A DNA stretch of 64,000 nt from positions 9,136,108 to 9,200,107 of the forward strand of contig OU452222.1 of NCBI GenBank assembly GCA_911728455.2. Direction: 5' to 3'. Below, piece by piece: positions 13,801 through 22,785 of this stretch. The first letter of the stretch is position 1. Each line of letters begins with the position of its first letter. The position numbers and the translations under genes were made by a program. The notes below the pieces were generated by a model, which ran no database searches, had not been told where the DNA came from, and was given only the letters and a program-made list of their open reading frames with translations. This DNA is from Marthasterias glacialis. Lineage: Eukaryota > Echinodermata > Asteroidea > Forcipulatida > Asteriidae.

Positions 13801-14633
13801 GCCATTATCTGTGAAAATTGTTATCACATCACAATGGACAATCAAACTTTAAAACAAAACATATTTCACAGTGTGTGAATCCTTACAACGCTCAACAGTT
13901 CCGCACAGTTGTTCTTTTATTTAATGTGGCAAGCTGTTGTCAATTTTTGCTGTAGTAACCGAACAGATAAAAATCAGAATATTTTCAATAAAATTAAGAG
14001 CATGGATCATATGGTGTGTTTTTCTTTTTTTTTTTTTTTTTTTTTTGACAAAGTAGGCTAAATGAATGTTTCACTTTTGACAAAGTAGGCTAAATGAATG
14101 TTTCACAACTAAAATTGGATTGGCAAAAACAACACCGCGTGCCTCTTTCAGTCTTTTCCAGTTATTTCAGATTCAACAATAGTTCAACACTTAAGTCTTA
14201 ACATTACAATTATCCATAATATTAATATGAACAATCAGTGATAAACCCTACTCAATATTGCAAGTGTCAAGCAGTTGTCAATGGTTGTTGAAAGTACTCA
14301 TTGAAATGATAAAAGGACCTTAAAATTTAAATTAAAAAAAAAATTAAAAATACTAAAGTCTAAACAGTATTAATATATTTATAGATGGTACATGACAATG
14401 GATGAAGTGACAATTCCTCAGAAAAGAAGTTAACCAATGATACTTTACTTAACTACAAGTACAATGTACAAATCTGGAAATAGCATATTTAAAATCAGCT
14501 GGGGTTTTTATTTTTAGTTATTAATATTATTTTAAATGTAGCTTACCTTGTCGAGGCATTCTTGTCCAAGCGATTTCGGCGAGAGTTCAATCTCACAAAT
14601 GTTCTGATCAGGCTTAGTAACGAGAACCAACAT
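7890..14633 (-). CDS. MYLIP: MYLIP/IDOL-like FERM-RING E3 ubiquitin ligase
   Basis: Four minus-strand exons join in frame: 14547-14633, 13265-13458, 9379-9762 and 7890-8541, giving 438 aa (vertebrate MYLIP is about 445). All junctions have GT donors and AG acceptors. The first three exons give a FERM domain ([52 protein letters not shown]). The last exon completes it and ends in a RING finger from about residue 384 ([19 protein letters not shown]). The family ubiquitinates lipoprotein receptors and itself, using the RING for E2 binding and the FERM domain for membrane and target recognition. That role is inherited from vertebrate homologues and not shown here. The start codon at 14,633 is followed by MLVLVTKPD, matching the family N-terminus. 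The intron spans 8,542-9,378, 9,763-13,264 and 13,459-14,546 show no other gene. Confidence 0.95.
14043..14106. repeat. 32-bp tandem duplication with poly-T
   Basis: Two copies of a 32-bp unit containing TTGACAAAGTAGGCTAAATG follow a run of about 24 T in MYLIP intron 1. A related string (ACTGACAAAGTAAGCTAAA after a T-run) occurs near 4,700, which suggests the tail of a dispersed retroelement on the minus strand. Confidence 0.7.
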
Positions 14634-15573
14634 CTTGACAGCTCGATGCGTTTAACTAAAATGCTGTAAACGGTAGCTTTTTTAGATCAATCCGACCATT
14701 TTCAGAGGAATTTCCAACTTCTTGCGAAATTCACACAATGGATTGACAAATACGTGCTTGGACATGTAGTAACTACACCAGTACTAGGCAGAGATACAGC
14801 TTCTTTCGATTTAACTCTAGAGGTGGACTACTGTCAAAATGGGGGTGCCATATAATTTACATCTTGATTGTTATTTGTTGTTTGAAAACTTACGTGTTAT
14901 ATTGTTATCATAAAAATACACCAATTTACTTAAGTTAAATACACATTATGAATTGTTATGAATTGTACATAATCTATTCAAATTTGCAAATTATTCTCTG
15001 CTAAACAATCAAAAGCCCCTAATTTAAAATGGTTGAATCTTTTTATTTTTCTTGACAAACAACCTGGATCATGCATGTGCTGCGTGAAAAAAATCATCAC
15101 TAACCAATCAATCCACCCGGTGACAAGGGGCTAAATACTCTGACCAATCAAAAAGGGGAATCCCTCCAGCTGGCATAATACGTCATACCTGTTTACCGCA
15201 GGAAAACCCCTGCACAACCCGACCACTACCGGGCTGCGACCGCGCTGCGTGGCCGGCTGCTGTGTGCAGCAGGCGGCCTCACTCACTCCCCTGCTGGGTG
15301 TCCAGGGGCCAGGTCATAATTGCCTCGTCAAATCATTGTTTATTGTTGTTAATTATTTTATTTGCATACTCGGGAACGTTATAACGGTTTACAGCTACCG
15401 GTAAACGTTTTCACTTAAAACGGTCTCCGTCCAACAATCTTGGCAGTATCTTGGGAAAGTAGTTTGCGGTTTGAAATAACTGAGCCAGGTAGCATTGTAT
15501 GCAAATGAACCAATGTCAAGGTGACGGTTGATAGTAGTACAACATGCATTATGCATCACGTCACGCATACAAG
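14634..15573. promoter_or_regulatory. MYLIP upstream region
   Basis: Spacer between the MYLIP start codon and the 5' LTR. Around 15,170-15,320 it becomes GC- and CpG-rich, including an interrupted CGCTGCG/GGCCGGC cluster, which is unlike the AT-rich surroundings. It would fit a CpG-type promoter for MYLIP, perhaps shared with the divergent GCSH gene before the two transposons inserted. No TATA box or start site could be pinned down. Confidence 0.35.
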
Positions 15574-16021
15574 TGTGGCGTGAGGTGGCGCACTCACTTA
15601 AATTTTATTCATTGTTTTATTCGTAGTGTGCTCTTACCTTTTAGACATAAATCACTAACTTCTTTGCAGTGTATAAATCTTGTAATTCCTGTAAACATTA
15701 CCGTTTCATTTCACGGAAGATTACTGTAACATACTTCTCCGTCTGACTTCCGTTCAGTGATCAACGTCCAAGTTCGTTAAATGTTAAATAGCGTGACGTC
15801 ACCGGGTTTCCGGATCACGTGATGATTTTATTATGATTATTTCTCTTAATAATCAGCTTTAATTGTTTTTGCTTGATTTGATGATGTATTAATTCTACAA
15901 ATAATTGTTGAGATTAAATGTTCAGATGATGTGACAATGGTTATCGTAAATACAAACTTTGGGACTTATTAAATATATCTAAGGTCGCCATCTTGGTTGC
16001 TATAAACAATCAAACTCTAGA

Positions 16022-16080
16022 CCAATCAGTGACGCGGCGGCTAGTATAAAAGCGAGTGCATCTGCCTTTTTGCTATCAGT
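16022..16080 (+). promoter_or_regulatory. LTR promoter: CCAAT, TATAAAAG and TCAGT initiator
   Basis: CCAAT at 16,022, TATAAAAG at 16,045-16,052 and TCAGT at 16,076-16,080 are spaced as in a polymerase II core promoter (the TATA box starts about 33 bases before the predicted A+1 at 16,078). The same set is repeated in the 3' LTR, with TATAAAAG at 24,750-24,757. Confidence 0.75.
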
Positions 16081-16427
16081 TGCCGCAAGTTAAAGTCTCT
16101 GCTAAATTAGGTAAGAAATTTAAGAGTATTTTTACTCCTTTATTGATTTGATTGGTCGAAGTGTGTTTTATTATAGCTCCATCAAATATAGATTTTGTTG
16201 TGCACTTTCAAAGAATTATTCCTTGCTCAGATGGAATATAAATTTTAGGGAATTCTTGTGCATTTATTTCTGCATTGTTCTCATATTAATATTAAACTCA
16301 ATATATTTCGGCAGGAATGTACACGATGTAACTTGATGATATTTGTCCAATTATTGCTAAATCTTTGTGAATATTTAAGGATGTTAGTATGATCAGTTGC
16401 CGCAAGTTAAAGTCTCTGCTAAATTAG
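16075..16427 (+). repeat. 36-bp direct duplication of the leader, 281 bp apart
   Basis: Identical 36-bp copies at 16,075-16,110 and 16,392-16,427 begin ATCAGTTGCCGCAAG. The first spans the predicted transcription start and ends at a splice donor (TTAG then GTAAGAAAT at 16,111). The second ends in the same TTAG but is followed by TTTTG, so the donor is missing. The same pair is in the 3' LTR (24,780-24,815 and 25,097-25,132). Confidence 0.85.
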
Positions 16428-16500
16428 TTTTGTTTAAGGGCGGAGTCGGCGGCAACTCAACAACTTATAAGTCATAGCCATTTCTCAAATACTCCGGCGC

Positions 16501-17068
16501 TGCGGGTGTTTAGTAGCAGTCAACCTGGCGGAGTAATAGTACGGGTACTGCGGGTGTTTAGTGAGTAGCAGTTGAACCTGGCGGAGTATCAGAACGGGAA
16601 CTGCGGGTGTTTAGTAGCAGTCAACCTGGCGGAGTAATAGTACGGGTACTGCAGGTGTTTTAGTGAGTAGCAGTTGAACCTGGCGGAGTACCAGAACGGG
16701 AACTGCGGGTGTTTAGTAGCAGTCAACCTGGCGGAGTAATAGTACGGGTACTGCAGGTGTTTAGTAGCAGTCAACCTGGCGGAGTAATAGTACGGGAACT
16801 GCAGGTGTTTAGTAGCAGTCAACCTGGCGGAGTAATAGTACGGGAACTGCAGGTGTTTAGTAGCAGTCAACCTGGCGGAGTAATAGTACGGGTACTGCAG
16901 GTGTTTTAGTGAGTAGCAGTTGAATCTGGCGGAGTACCAGAACGGGAACTGCAGGTGTTTAGTAGCAGTCAACCTGGCGGAGTAATAGTACGGGTACTGC
17001 AGGTGTTTTAGTGAGTAGCAGTTGAACCTGGCGGAGTACCAGAACGGGAACTGCGGGTGTTTTAGTAA
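16501..17068 (+). repeat. 48/54-bp tandem array in the LTR R region
   Basis: About eleven full units and one partial. A short form (about 48 bp, GTGTTTAGTAGCAGTCAACC and GTAATAGTACGGG) is interspersed with a longer form (GTGAGTAGCAGTTGAACC and GTACCAGAACGGG). Both share CCTGGCGGAGTA. Unit length is often a multiple of three, which creates long spurious open frames on both strands. The array sits inside the predicted transcript at both ends. The 3' LTR copy is at 25,206-25,773. Confidence 0.93.
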
Positions 17069-17440
17069 GAGTTGCTGACCATAAAGGCGGAGTAATTGCA
17101 GAGTGTTGCTGACGGCATTATAGGCGGAGTAATTTCAGACTGGGTTGTGTTTATGACTCCGGCAATCGATTATTTATTTATGCATTATCATTATTGTAAA
17201 GAGAATTCAAGTTCAGAATAAAGAAGTGTTTAAACGTTAACTGAGGCTTCGAGGTACATGTATTTTCTTCCACCATTTTGTAATAATTGGAGTTTTAACT
17301 ACCTGGTTGTATACTTCAACCAAACGAATCTTTGGGATCCACACAAATTTTATTGTCGAAGTAGCCCACCACAACCGCTCGAAAGAGCGCCCTCTACGTT
17401 GACGACCGGAGTGGAGACGAGGCGGCCGCGAACGCGACAA

Positions 17441-17459
17441 TTGGCGTCGTAGACAGGAT
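17441..17459 (+). other. Candidate primer-binding site
   Basis: One base after the 5' LTR the sequence reads TTGGCGTCGTAGACAGGAT. A TGG start immediately downstream of the LTR is the expected complement of a tRNA CCA end, and the rest could pair with an acceptor stem and T arm. I could not identify the tRNA. Confidence 0.6.
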
Positions 17460-17493
17460 TGGTAGTTATTACTTGCAGTTAGTTCCAGTAAGC

Positions 17494-18885
17494 ATGGAAG
17501 GAGATTTGATGGTGCAGTCCAAGGTGGCGAGAAAAGATGCAAATACCAATGAAGCTGCTGTTGGAGAAAATTTAACACAGAGGCGTTCCATTGAGTTTGA
17601 AGATAGCGGTAAGGGTAGGGGAGATGAACCAAGAAAATCCACACCATACCCGGAGGATCCTGAGTCACACCCCAAGGAAAGACCAGTTGTGAAGGAAACG
17701 ATTAGGCGTCAGCCGAGGGCTGAGCCGGAGCAGCGAGAAATGTCATGGCGACGTAAAGCTGAGCCATCTTCCTTTTACTGGAACAGTGAGTCAGATCCAG
17801 AAATTCAATTGAGACGGAATCGTAGAGATGGAGATGAAACACGGAGAAACCCAGAAGATGATCATGATTATGGCGAGTTGCAGAGATATGAGAGGATTCA
17901 AGATTATCAGGAGGGAAGACGAGGTTCCTCTGAACAGATGTATCACCGGGAGCGAGACTATGGTGATGTAGGACAGAGACCTCATTTTAACACGAGAGCC
18001 AGTAGACCTTCAAGCGTGAGTGCTCGACGGGAGATTATCCCAGACAAGTTTGACGGCGGGATCCCATGGATGGATTATCAGAAACATTTTGAAGCATGTC
18101 GATTTGTTAACAAATGGACAAATGAAGAGGCCGCACATCAACTTGCCACCAGACTTCAAGGACCAGCACTGAAAGTTCTTGGAAATTTTTCTGCGCAGGA
18201 GTATCCGACTTATGAAAGACTTTGCATACAGCTGGAGAAACGATTTGGCCCTGGGGAGCAAGCTGAGAATTTTCTACTGGAATTGCGACTGCGCAAGAGA
18301 GGACCTAGAGAAAGTTTACAGGAGTTGGGCCAAGCTATTCGAGATTTATCAGCAATGGCGTATCCAGAATTACCAAGTGTTGTTCGCGAACGACTGGCAA
18401 AGGGTCATTTCACCGATGCAATCGATGATTCAGAGATAAGAGCTGGTATTTTCCGGGCTCGTCCAGAAACATTGGATGACGCAGTCAGGGCAGCTTTAGA
18501 CACCGAGTCTTTTGTCAAAATAGAAAAATGCAGGGAACGAGGGAGACCAAACAAGTTCTTCCGATCACTCACGGACAGAGAGAGGAACTGCAATTCATCA
18601 GATGAGTTAGCCGAATTAAAGATGACGCTTGCAAATGTGGTGAGGGCGGTAGATCAAATACAACAAGATTTGAGGAGTAGCCAACCGCCACAGCAGATGT
18701 ATCCTCAAGCGCCACCAAGGAGAGATGCAAGTGGTATGATGAAGTGTTATAACTGTGGGGATGTTGGGCATATTGCCCGTGACTGTCACGCACAGCGTAG
18801 AAAGAACCAGGGAAACGGCCAAGGGCGAACCCAGTGGACCGGGGGAACGCCGATAAGAAAGAATGGTCCAGGAAGCGAACAGTAG
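17494..18885 (+). CDS. gag: Gag polyprotein of LTR retrotransposon
   Basis: 463 aa from the ATG at 17,494, which has a favourable AGCATGG context; an in-frame TTG seven codons upstream is ignored. The N-terminal third is very charged (R/E/D-rich). The middle (roughly residues 175-350) resembles the Ty3/gypsy capsid (retrotrans_gag) domain, with WMDYQKHFEACRFVN and LEKRFGPGEQAENF. Near the C-terminus is one CCHC zinc knuckle (CYNCGDVGHIARDC), which binds RNA in this family. Gag forms the cytoplasmic particle that packages the genomic RNA. The frame ends inside the pol overlap, downstream of a GGGAAAC slippery heptamer. Confidence 0.93.
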   Translation: MEGDLMVQSKVARKDANTNEAAVGENLTQRRSIEFEDSGKGRGDEPRKSTPYPEDPESHPKERPVVKETIRRQPRAEPEQREMSWRRKAEPSSFYWNSESDPEIQLRRNRRDGDETRRNPEDDHDYGELQRYERIQDYQEGRRGSSEQMYHRERDYGDVGQRPHFNTRASRPSSVSARREIIPDKFDGGIPWMDYQKHFEACRFVNKWTNEEAAHQLATRLQGPALKVLGNFSAQEYPTYERLCIQLEKRFGPGEQAENFLLELRLRKRGPRESLQELGQAIRDLSAMAYPELPSVVRERLAKGHFTDAIDDSEIRAGIFRARPETLDDAVRAALDTESFVKIEKCRERGRPNKFFRSLTDRERNCNSSDELAELKMTLANVVRAVDQIQQDLRSSQPPQQMYPQAPPRRDASGMMKCYNCGDVGHIARDCHAQRRKNQGNGQGRTQWTGGTPIRKNGPGSEQ

Positions 18886-21800
18886 AACCAACCAAGACAC
18901 AGTACAGATCAGACACAGATAATGGGAAAGAATCAGCTAAAGTACGGGCTCACACGGGTATTTTTGTGACCGGTATAATAAATGGGTTGGAAGTGAAATT
19001 CCTTCTGGACACTGGATCAACGCAAACAGTTTTATCTACGACTTCATTCCTAAAGCTACAAGATGAAAGAAAACCACTTTTAGACGCAATGGAAAGTCAT
19101 TTAAAGCAGGCGGATGGAACTCCGATCGAGGCTTGGGGACATAATGTGATGACTCTTCAAGTGGGAAAGATGAGTCAGTCTCTCGATGTGACGGTTGCTG
19201 AAATAAGTAGTGAAGGAATCTTGGGTATGGATTTTCTGTTGACATCTGGGGGAACCTTGAATTTTGATCAGCTTAAACTTAAGATAGGTGGAGAGGAGAT
19301 CGCATGCACAGATGATAGTGATGTGCCACTGTGTGCAAGAGTGGTTGTATGCGAGACAACGACTATACCGGCATGCCATGAGGCAGTGATAAGAGTGAAG
19401 ATTTCGAACATTGCAATGTTTAAAGGTTGTGGTATAATCGAACCAAGCGGACGTGAATTATTATCGAGGAAAGGGCTGATGTTAGCAAGAACATTAGTGA
19501 GCACAGACAACATAGTGCTACCAGCCAGAGTGATTAATATGACTGGAGACGAGCAAATCGTAAGAGAGGGGACTGTTGTTGGCACTATCACTCCAATACA
19601 GGTTGATGAACAGCATGGGTTGAATTCATCTAACGCTGTCAGAGAGTTACAACGTGACGGAGTGGAGAGCGACACGAATATCCCCGAGTATCTAAACGAC
19701 TTATGGACAAGAAGTTGTAAGGAGTTGGGTGTAGACTGCCAGGCGCAAGTGAAGAAAATGCTGATTGATTTTCAAGATGTTTTCTCTAAGGGGGATCACG
19801 ATATAGGACGAACCAACTTAGTCAAACACAAGATAAACACAAATAATGTGACACCGATTCGACAACCACCCAGGAGAGCACCCATGGGACAACAAGATGA
19901 AATTAACAAGCAAGTGTCGGAGATGTTGCAGAGGGGAATAATAGAACCATCGAACAGTCCTTGGGCAGCTCCAGTTGTGTTGGTTACCAAGAAGGATGGG
20001 TCCAAGAGATTTTGCGTCGATTATAGAAGATTGAACGCAGTGACAATAAAGGATGCTTATCCGATACCAAGAATAGAAGAATCACTGGATGCACTTAGTG
20101 GATCAAAATGGTTCTCTACACTGGACCTTGCATCTGGTTATTGGCAGGTAGACCTTGATGATGATGCCAAAAATAAATCTGCTTTTGCCGTGAGGGGAGG
20201 GTTGTATGCTTGGAATGTGATGCCCTTTGGGTTGTCTAACGCACCTTCCACTTTCGAGAGGCTTATGGAGAGGGTGATGGCTGGATTACAATGGGACATT
20301 CTGCTGATTTATTTAGACGATATCATAGTGTACGGGAAGACAGAGGAAGAGGCAACTAATCGCCTGAGGAAAGTCCTCCAACGTTCGAGAGAAGCTGGTT
20401 TAAAGCTGAAACCGAAGAAGTGTTATCTGTATCAACGAGAAGTATTGTATCTCGGGTATATAGTGTCCGAAAAAGGAATTCATACAGACCCAGAGAAAAT
20501 CAAGGCTGTGCAGGAGTGGTCCAGACCGATGGATGTAACTCAAGTGCGTAGTTTTCTGGGGTTAGCGTCATACTACCGGCGATTTATTAAGGGTTTTGCT
20601 GATATCGCACGACCCCTTCATAAATTAACCGAGAAACACCAGAAGTTTGAGTGGAGCGACGACTGTGAAAATGCGTTCACGGAGTTGAAGAGCAGGCTTA
20701 TTAATTCACCGATACTGTCTTATCCTGACCCGAAACTTGACTTTATACTGGACACAGATGCCAGTAATTTAGCAACCGGTGCCGTGCTTTCACAAGTGCA
20801 AGATGGTAAAGAAAAGGTCATCGCATACGCCAGTAAAACTCTTAGCTCACAAGAACGCAACTATTGTGTAACTAGAAGAGAGCTCTTAGCAGTGGTGGTA
20901 AATCTTAGACATTTTCGCCACTATCTGTATGGTCAGAAGATACTGCTGAGAACAGACCATGGCTCACTGAGGTGGCTTACTAATTTTCGAAACCCAGAAG
21001 GACAACTTGCTAGATGGATGGAAGTGATTGGGCAGTATAATATTACAATCGAGCATCGAGCTGGGCGACTACATGGAAATGCTGATGGGTTGTCTAGACG
21101 ACCGTGCAAACAATGTGGGCGTCGAGAGTCATTCCCCGAGAAAGACGAGATTCATATTGAAGGGATAGCGACACCTGAAGTACGTACTGAGAAACAGATA
21201 CGGGTTGAGAGTACTACCAGAGTAGATGGGGCGACTAAACTGTGTGGAAGTAACTGGCTAAGATCGATATTTTGGCAACCACACATTGATTGTGAGGATA
21301 TTCGACAAGGGCAGTTGGAAGATTCGACGATGGAAGTTATAATCAAGGCTAAGGAGGGGGCGGCAGAACGCCCGAGATGGGAAGAAATATCTGCATCTTC
21401 ACCCGCTGTAAAAGTGTATTGGGCGCAATGGGATCAACTGCAGATGCAAGAAGGAGTATTGTGCAAAAGATGGGAGTCAGCAAGCGGGAAAGTAACACAT
21501 CTGAAAGTAGTGATGCCAACTAAGTACAGAACGGAGGTGTTAGAGGAACTACATGGATCTAAGACATCGGGACACATGGGACTTCGGAAAACATTAGAGA
21601 AAGTGAAAGCCCGATATTACTGGGTAGGAATGTCGGCGTTTGTGCGTTCTTTTGTTCGGAAATGTAATTTCTGTGCAAAGCGAAAATCTCCTCCTAAGAA
21701 GAGAAAATCACCATTACAGCAGTATAGAGTAGGAGCACCTTTGGAACGTGTTGCAATGGATATCCTCGGGCCTTTACCAGAAACAGACAGGGGTAATGTT

Positions 21801-22724
21801 TATGTACTCGTGGTAGGCGACTATTTCACGAAATGGATGGAGGCCTATCCTATACCAGACCAGAATACTAACACAGTAGCAAAGATCTTTGTTGAAGAAT
21901 TTATTTGCAGGTTTGGTGTACCACATGAACTACATACAGATCAGGGACGAAATTTTGAAGCCGGGGTGATGCAAGAAGTTTGTAAATATCTCGGCATCAG
22001 GAAAACCAGAACAACCGGGTACAATCCAAAATCAGATGGATTGGTGGAGCGATTTAACCGGACCTTAATGAACATCGTTTCCAGTTTAATTGATCCAGTG
22101 AAAAGACACAGAGACTGGGATGAACAACTGCCTTATGCCACGATGTCTTATCGAACATCAGTACAGGAGTCAAGTGGGGAAACACCGACCATGATGATGC
22201 TAGGCAGGGAACTGACACTGCCGATAGATGTAATAGCGGAGACACCCGCTCCTTTCATCGAAGAGGAGATGGAAGATGGCGACTATGCCGAGCAACTAAG
22301 AACAAGAATGCAACGAGCACATGGTACAGCGAGGGCTAATCTTAAATTGGCTGCTGTGAGACAAAAACGAAATTACGACCGAAGAGCCAGTGATAATGAA
22401 ATTAAAGAAGGGACCTTTGTATGGTTACATAGTCCACATCGGAAACGGGGACTGAGTCCAAAGCTTTGCCACCCCTGGGTAGGACCATTCTTAGTGATTA
22501 ACAAATTATCTGACGTGGTATTTAGAATACAGGAGAAAGAAAGAGGTAAATTAATGGTGGTGCATGCAGACCGACTGAAGCCCTATGAGGGGCCATTCTT
22601 GAGTGGGAGTTGGTGTCCTGATACATCAGATGCAGCTGAGGCAAATGTGAGTGGTGTTGCCAAACAGACGCCACTGAGGAAGAACCCACAACGTCAGCGC
22701 AAGAAGCCAAAGCGCTATACTTAA
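18801..22724 (+). CDS. pol: Pol polyprotein (protease, RT, RNase H, integrase)
   Basis: An open frame of about 1,300 codons, -1 relative to gag. It has no ATG near its start, so it is expected to be made as a Gag-Pol fusion by frameshifting. Counting from 18,834, the domains in order are: aspartic protease with LLDTGST (D59); reverse transcriptase with FCVDYRRLN and the YLDD catalytic box near 492; RNase H (LDTDASN near 640, RTDHGSL); integrase with an HHCC finger (HGSKTSGH ... CNFC near 905-945) and D,D,E residues in MDILGPLPE, HTDQGR and LVERFNRT; and a C-terminal GPF/Y-like segment (WVGPFLV). No stop or missing catalytic residue was seen, so the protein looks functional. The C-terminal tail is basic and has no recognisable chromodomain. 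Confidence 0.95.
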   Translation, partial: KEPGKRPRANPVDRGNADKKEWSRKRTVEPTKTQYRSDTDNGKESAKVRAHTGIFVTGIINGLEVKFLLDTGSTQTVLSTTSFLKLQDERKPLLDAMESHLKQADGTPIEAWGHNVMTLQVGKMSQSLDVTVAEISSEGILGMDFLLTSGGTLNFDQLKLKIGGEEIACTDDSDVPLCARVVVCETTTIPACHEAVIRVKISNIAMFKGCGIIEPSGRELLSRKGLMLARTLVSTDNIVLPARVINMTGDEQIVREGTVVGTITPIQVDEQHGLNSSNAVRELQRDGVESDTNIPEYLNDLWTRSCKELGVDCQAQVKKMLIDFQDVFSKGDHDIGRTNLVKHKINTNNVTPIRQPPRRAPMGQQDEINKQVSEMLQRGIIEPSNSPWAAPVVLVTKKDGSKRFCVDYRRLNAVTIKDAYPIPRIEESLDALSGSKWFSTLDLASGYWQVDLDDDAKNKSAFAVRGGLYAWNVMPFGLSNAPSTFERLMERVMAGLQWDILLIYLDDIIVYGKTEEEATNRLRKVLQRSREAGLKLKPKKCYLYQREVLYLGYIVSEKGIHTDPEKIKAVQEWSRPMDVTQVRSFLGLASYYRRFIKGFADIARPLHKLTEKHQKFEWSDDCENAFTELKSRLINSPILSYPDPKLDFILDTDASNLATGAVLSQVQDGKEKVIAYASKTLSSQERNYCVTRRELLAVVVNLRHFRHYLYGQKILLRTDHGSLRWLTNFRNPEGQLARWMEVIGQYNITIEHRAGRLHGNADGLSRRPCKQCGRRESFPEKDEIHIEGIATPEVRTEKQIRVESTTRVDGATKLCGSNWLRSIFWQPHIDCEDIRQGQLEDSTMEVIIKAKEGAAERPRWEEISASSPAVKVYWAQWDQLQMQEGVLCKRWESASGKVTHLKVVMPTKYRTEVLEELHGSKTSGHMGLRKTLEKVKARYYWVGMSAFVRSFVRKCNFCAKRKSPPKKRKSPLQQYRVGAPLERVAMDILGPLPETDRGNVYVLVVGDYFTKWMEAYPIPDQNTNTVAKIFVEEFICRFGVPHELHTDQGRNFEAGVMQEVCKYLGIRKTRTTGYNPKSDGLVERFNRTLMNIVSSLIDPVKRHRDWDEQLPYATMSYRTSVQESSGETPTMMMLGRELTLPIDVIAETPAPFIEEEMEDGDYAEQLRTRMQRAHGTARANLKLAAVRQKRNYDRRASDNEIKEGTFVWLHSPHRKRGLSPKLCHPWVGPFLVINKLSDVVFRIQEKERGKLMVVHADRLKPYEGPFLSGSWCPDTSDAAEANVSGVAKQTPLRKNPQRQRKKPKRYT
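18810..18816 (+). promoter_or_regulatory. Predicted -1 ribosomal frameshift site GGGAAAC
   Basis: In the gag frame the codons fall as (CA)G GGA AAC, the canonical X XXY YYZ arrangement. It lies inside the gag/pol overlap (18,801-18,885), which is open in both frames, and pol is in the -1 frame. Six bases downstream is a possible hairpin (GGG CGAA CCC, 18,823-18,832). A second stem can form between TGGACC (18,835-18,840) and GGTCCA (18,865-18,870). Confidence 0.75.
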
Positions 22725-22757
22725 ATTAGGATGTAAATACTAAAGTGATTTTTGGTG

Positions 22758-22776
22758 TGTTTGTTTGCTTTAACAG
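22758..22776 (+). promoter_or_regulatory. Candidate splice acceptor before ORF3
   Basis: A T-rich tract (TGTGTTTGTTTGCTTTAACAG) ends in CAG at 22,774-22,776, only 9 bases before the ATG of ORF3 at 22,786. It matches the consensus polypyrimidine-AG acceptor and would pair naturally with the GTAAGA donor at 16,111 in R. Confidence 0.6.
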
Positions 22777-22785
22777 AAAATCATC

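Larger units (their letters stand above)
15574..17439 (+). repeat. 5' LTR (1,866 bp)
   Basis: Begins TG and ends CA. U3 carries CCAAT (16,022-16,026) and TATAAAAG (16,045-16,052). A TCAGT initiator (16,076-16,080) gives a predicted start at about 16,078. The AATAAA polyadenylation signal is at 17,217-17,222. R is therefore very long (about 1.16 kb) and holds a 36-bp duplication, a splice donor and a 48/54-bp tandem array. U5 is about 200 bp. Confidence 0.95.

Noticed and set aside
16589..16972. 127-aa minus-strand frame, plus the 66-aa plus-strand frame, in the LTR array (repeated at 25,294-25,677)
   Set aside because: Open only because the tandem unit length is mostly a multiple of three; protein is a repeat without domains.
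16501..17068. Regular direct repeats resembling a CRISPR array
   Set aside because: Units are contiguous variants with no unique spacers, lie in an LTR, and the genome is eukaryotic.
17237..17668. 143-aa minus-strand frame over the LTR end and gag start
   Set aside because: Antisense to U5, the primer-binding site and gag; no domain.
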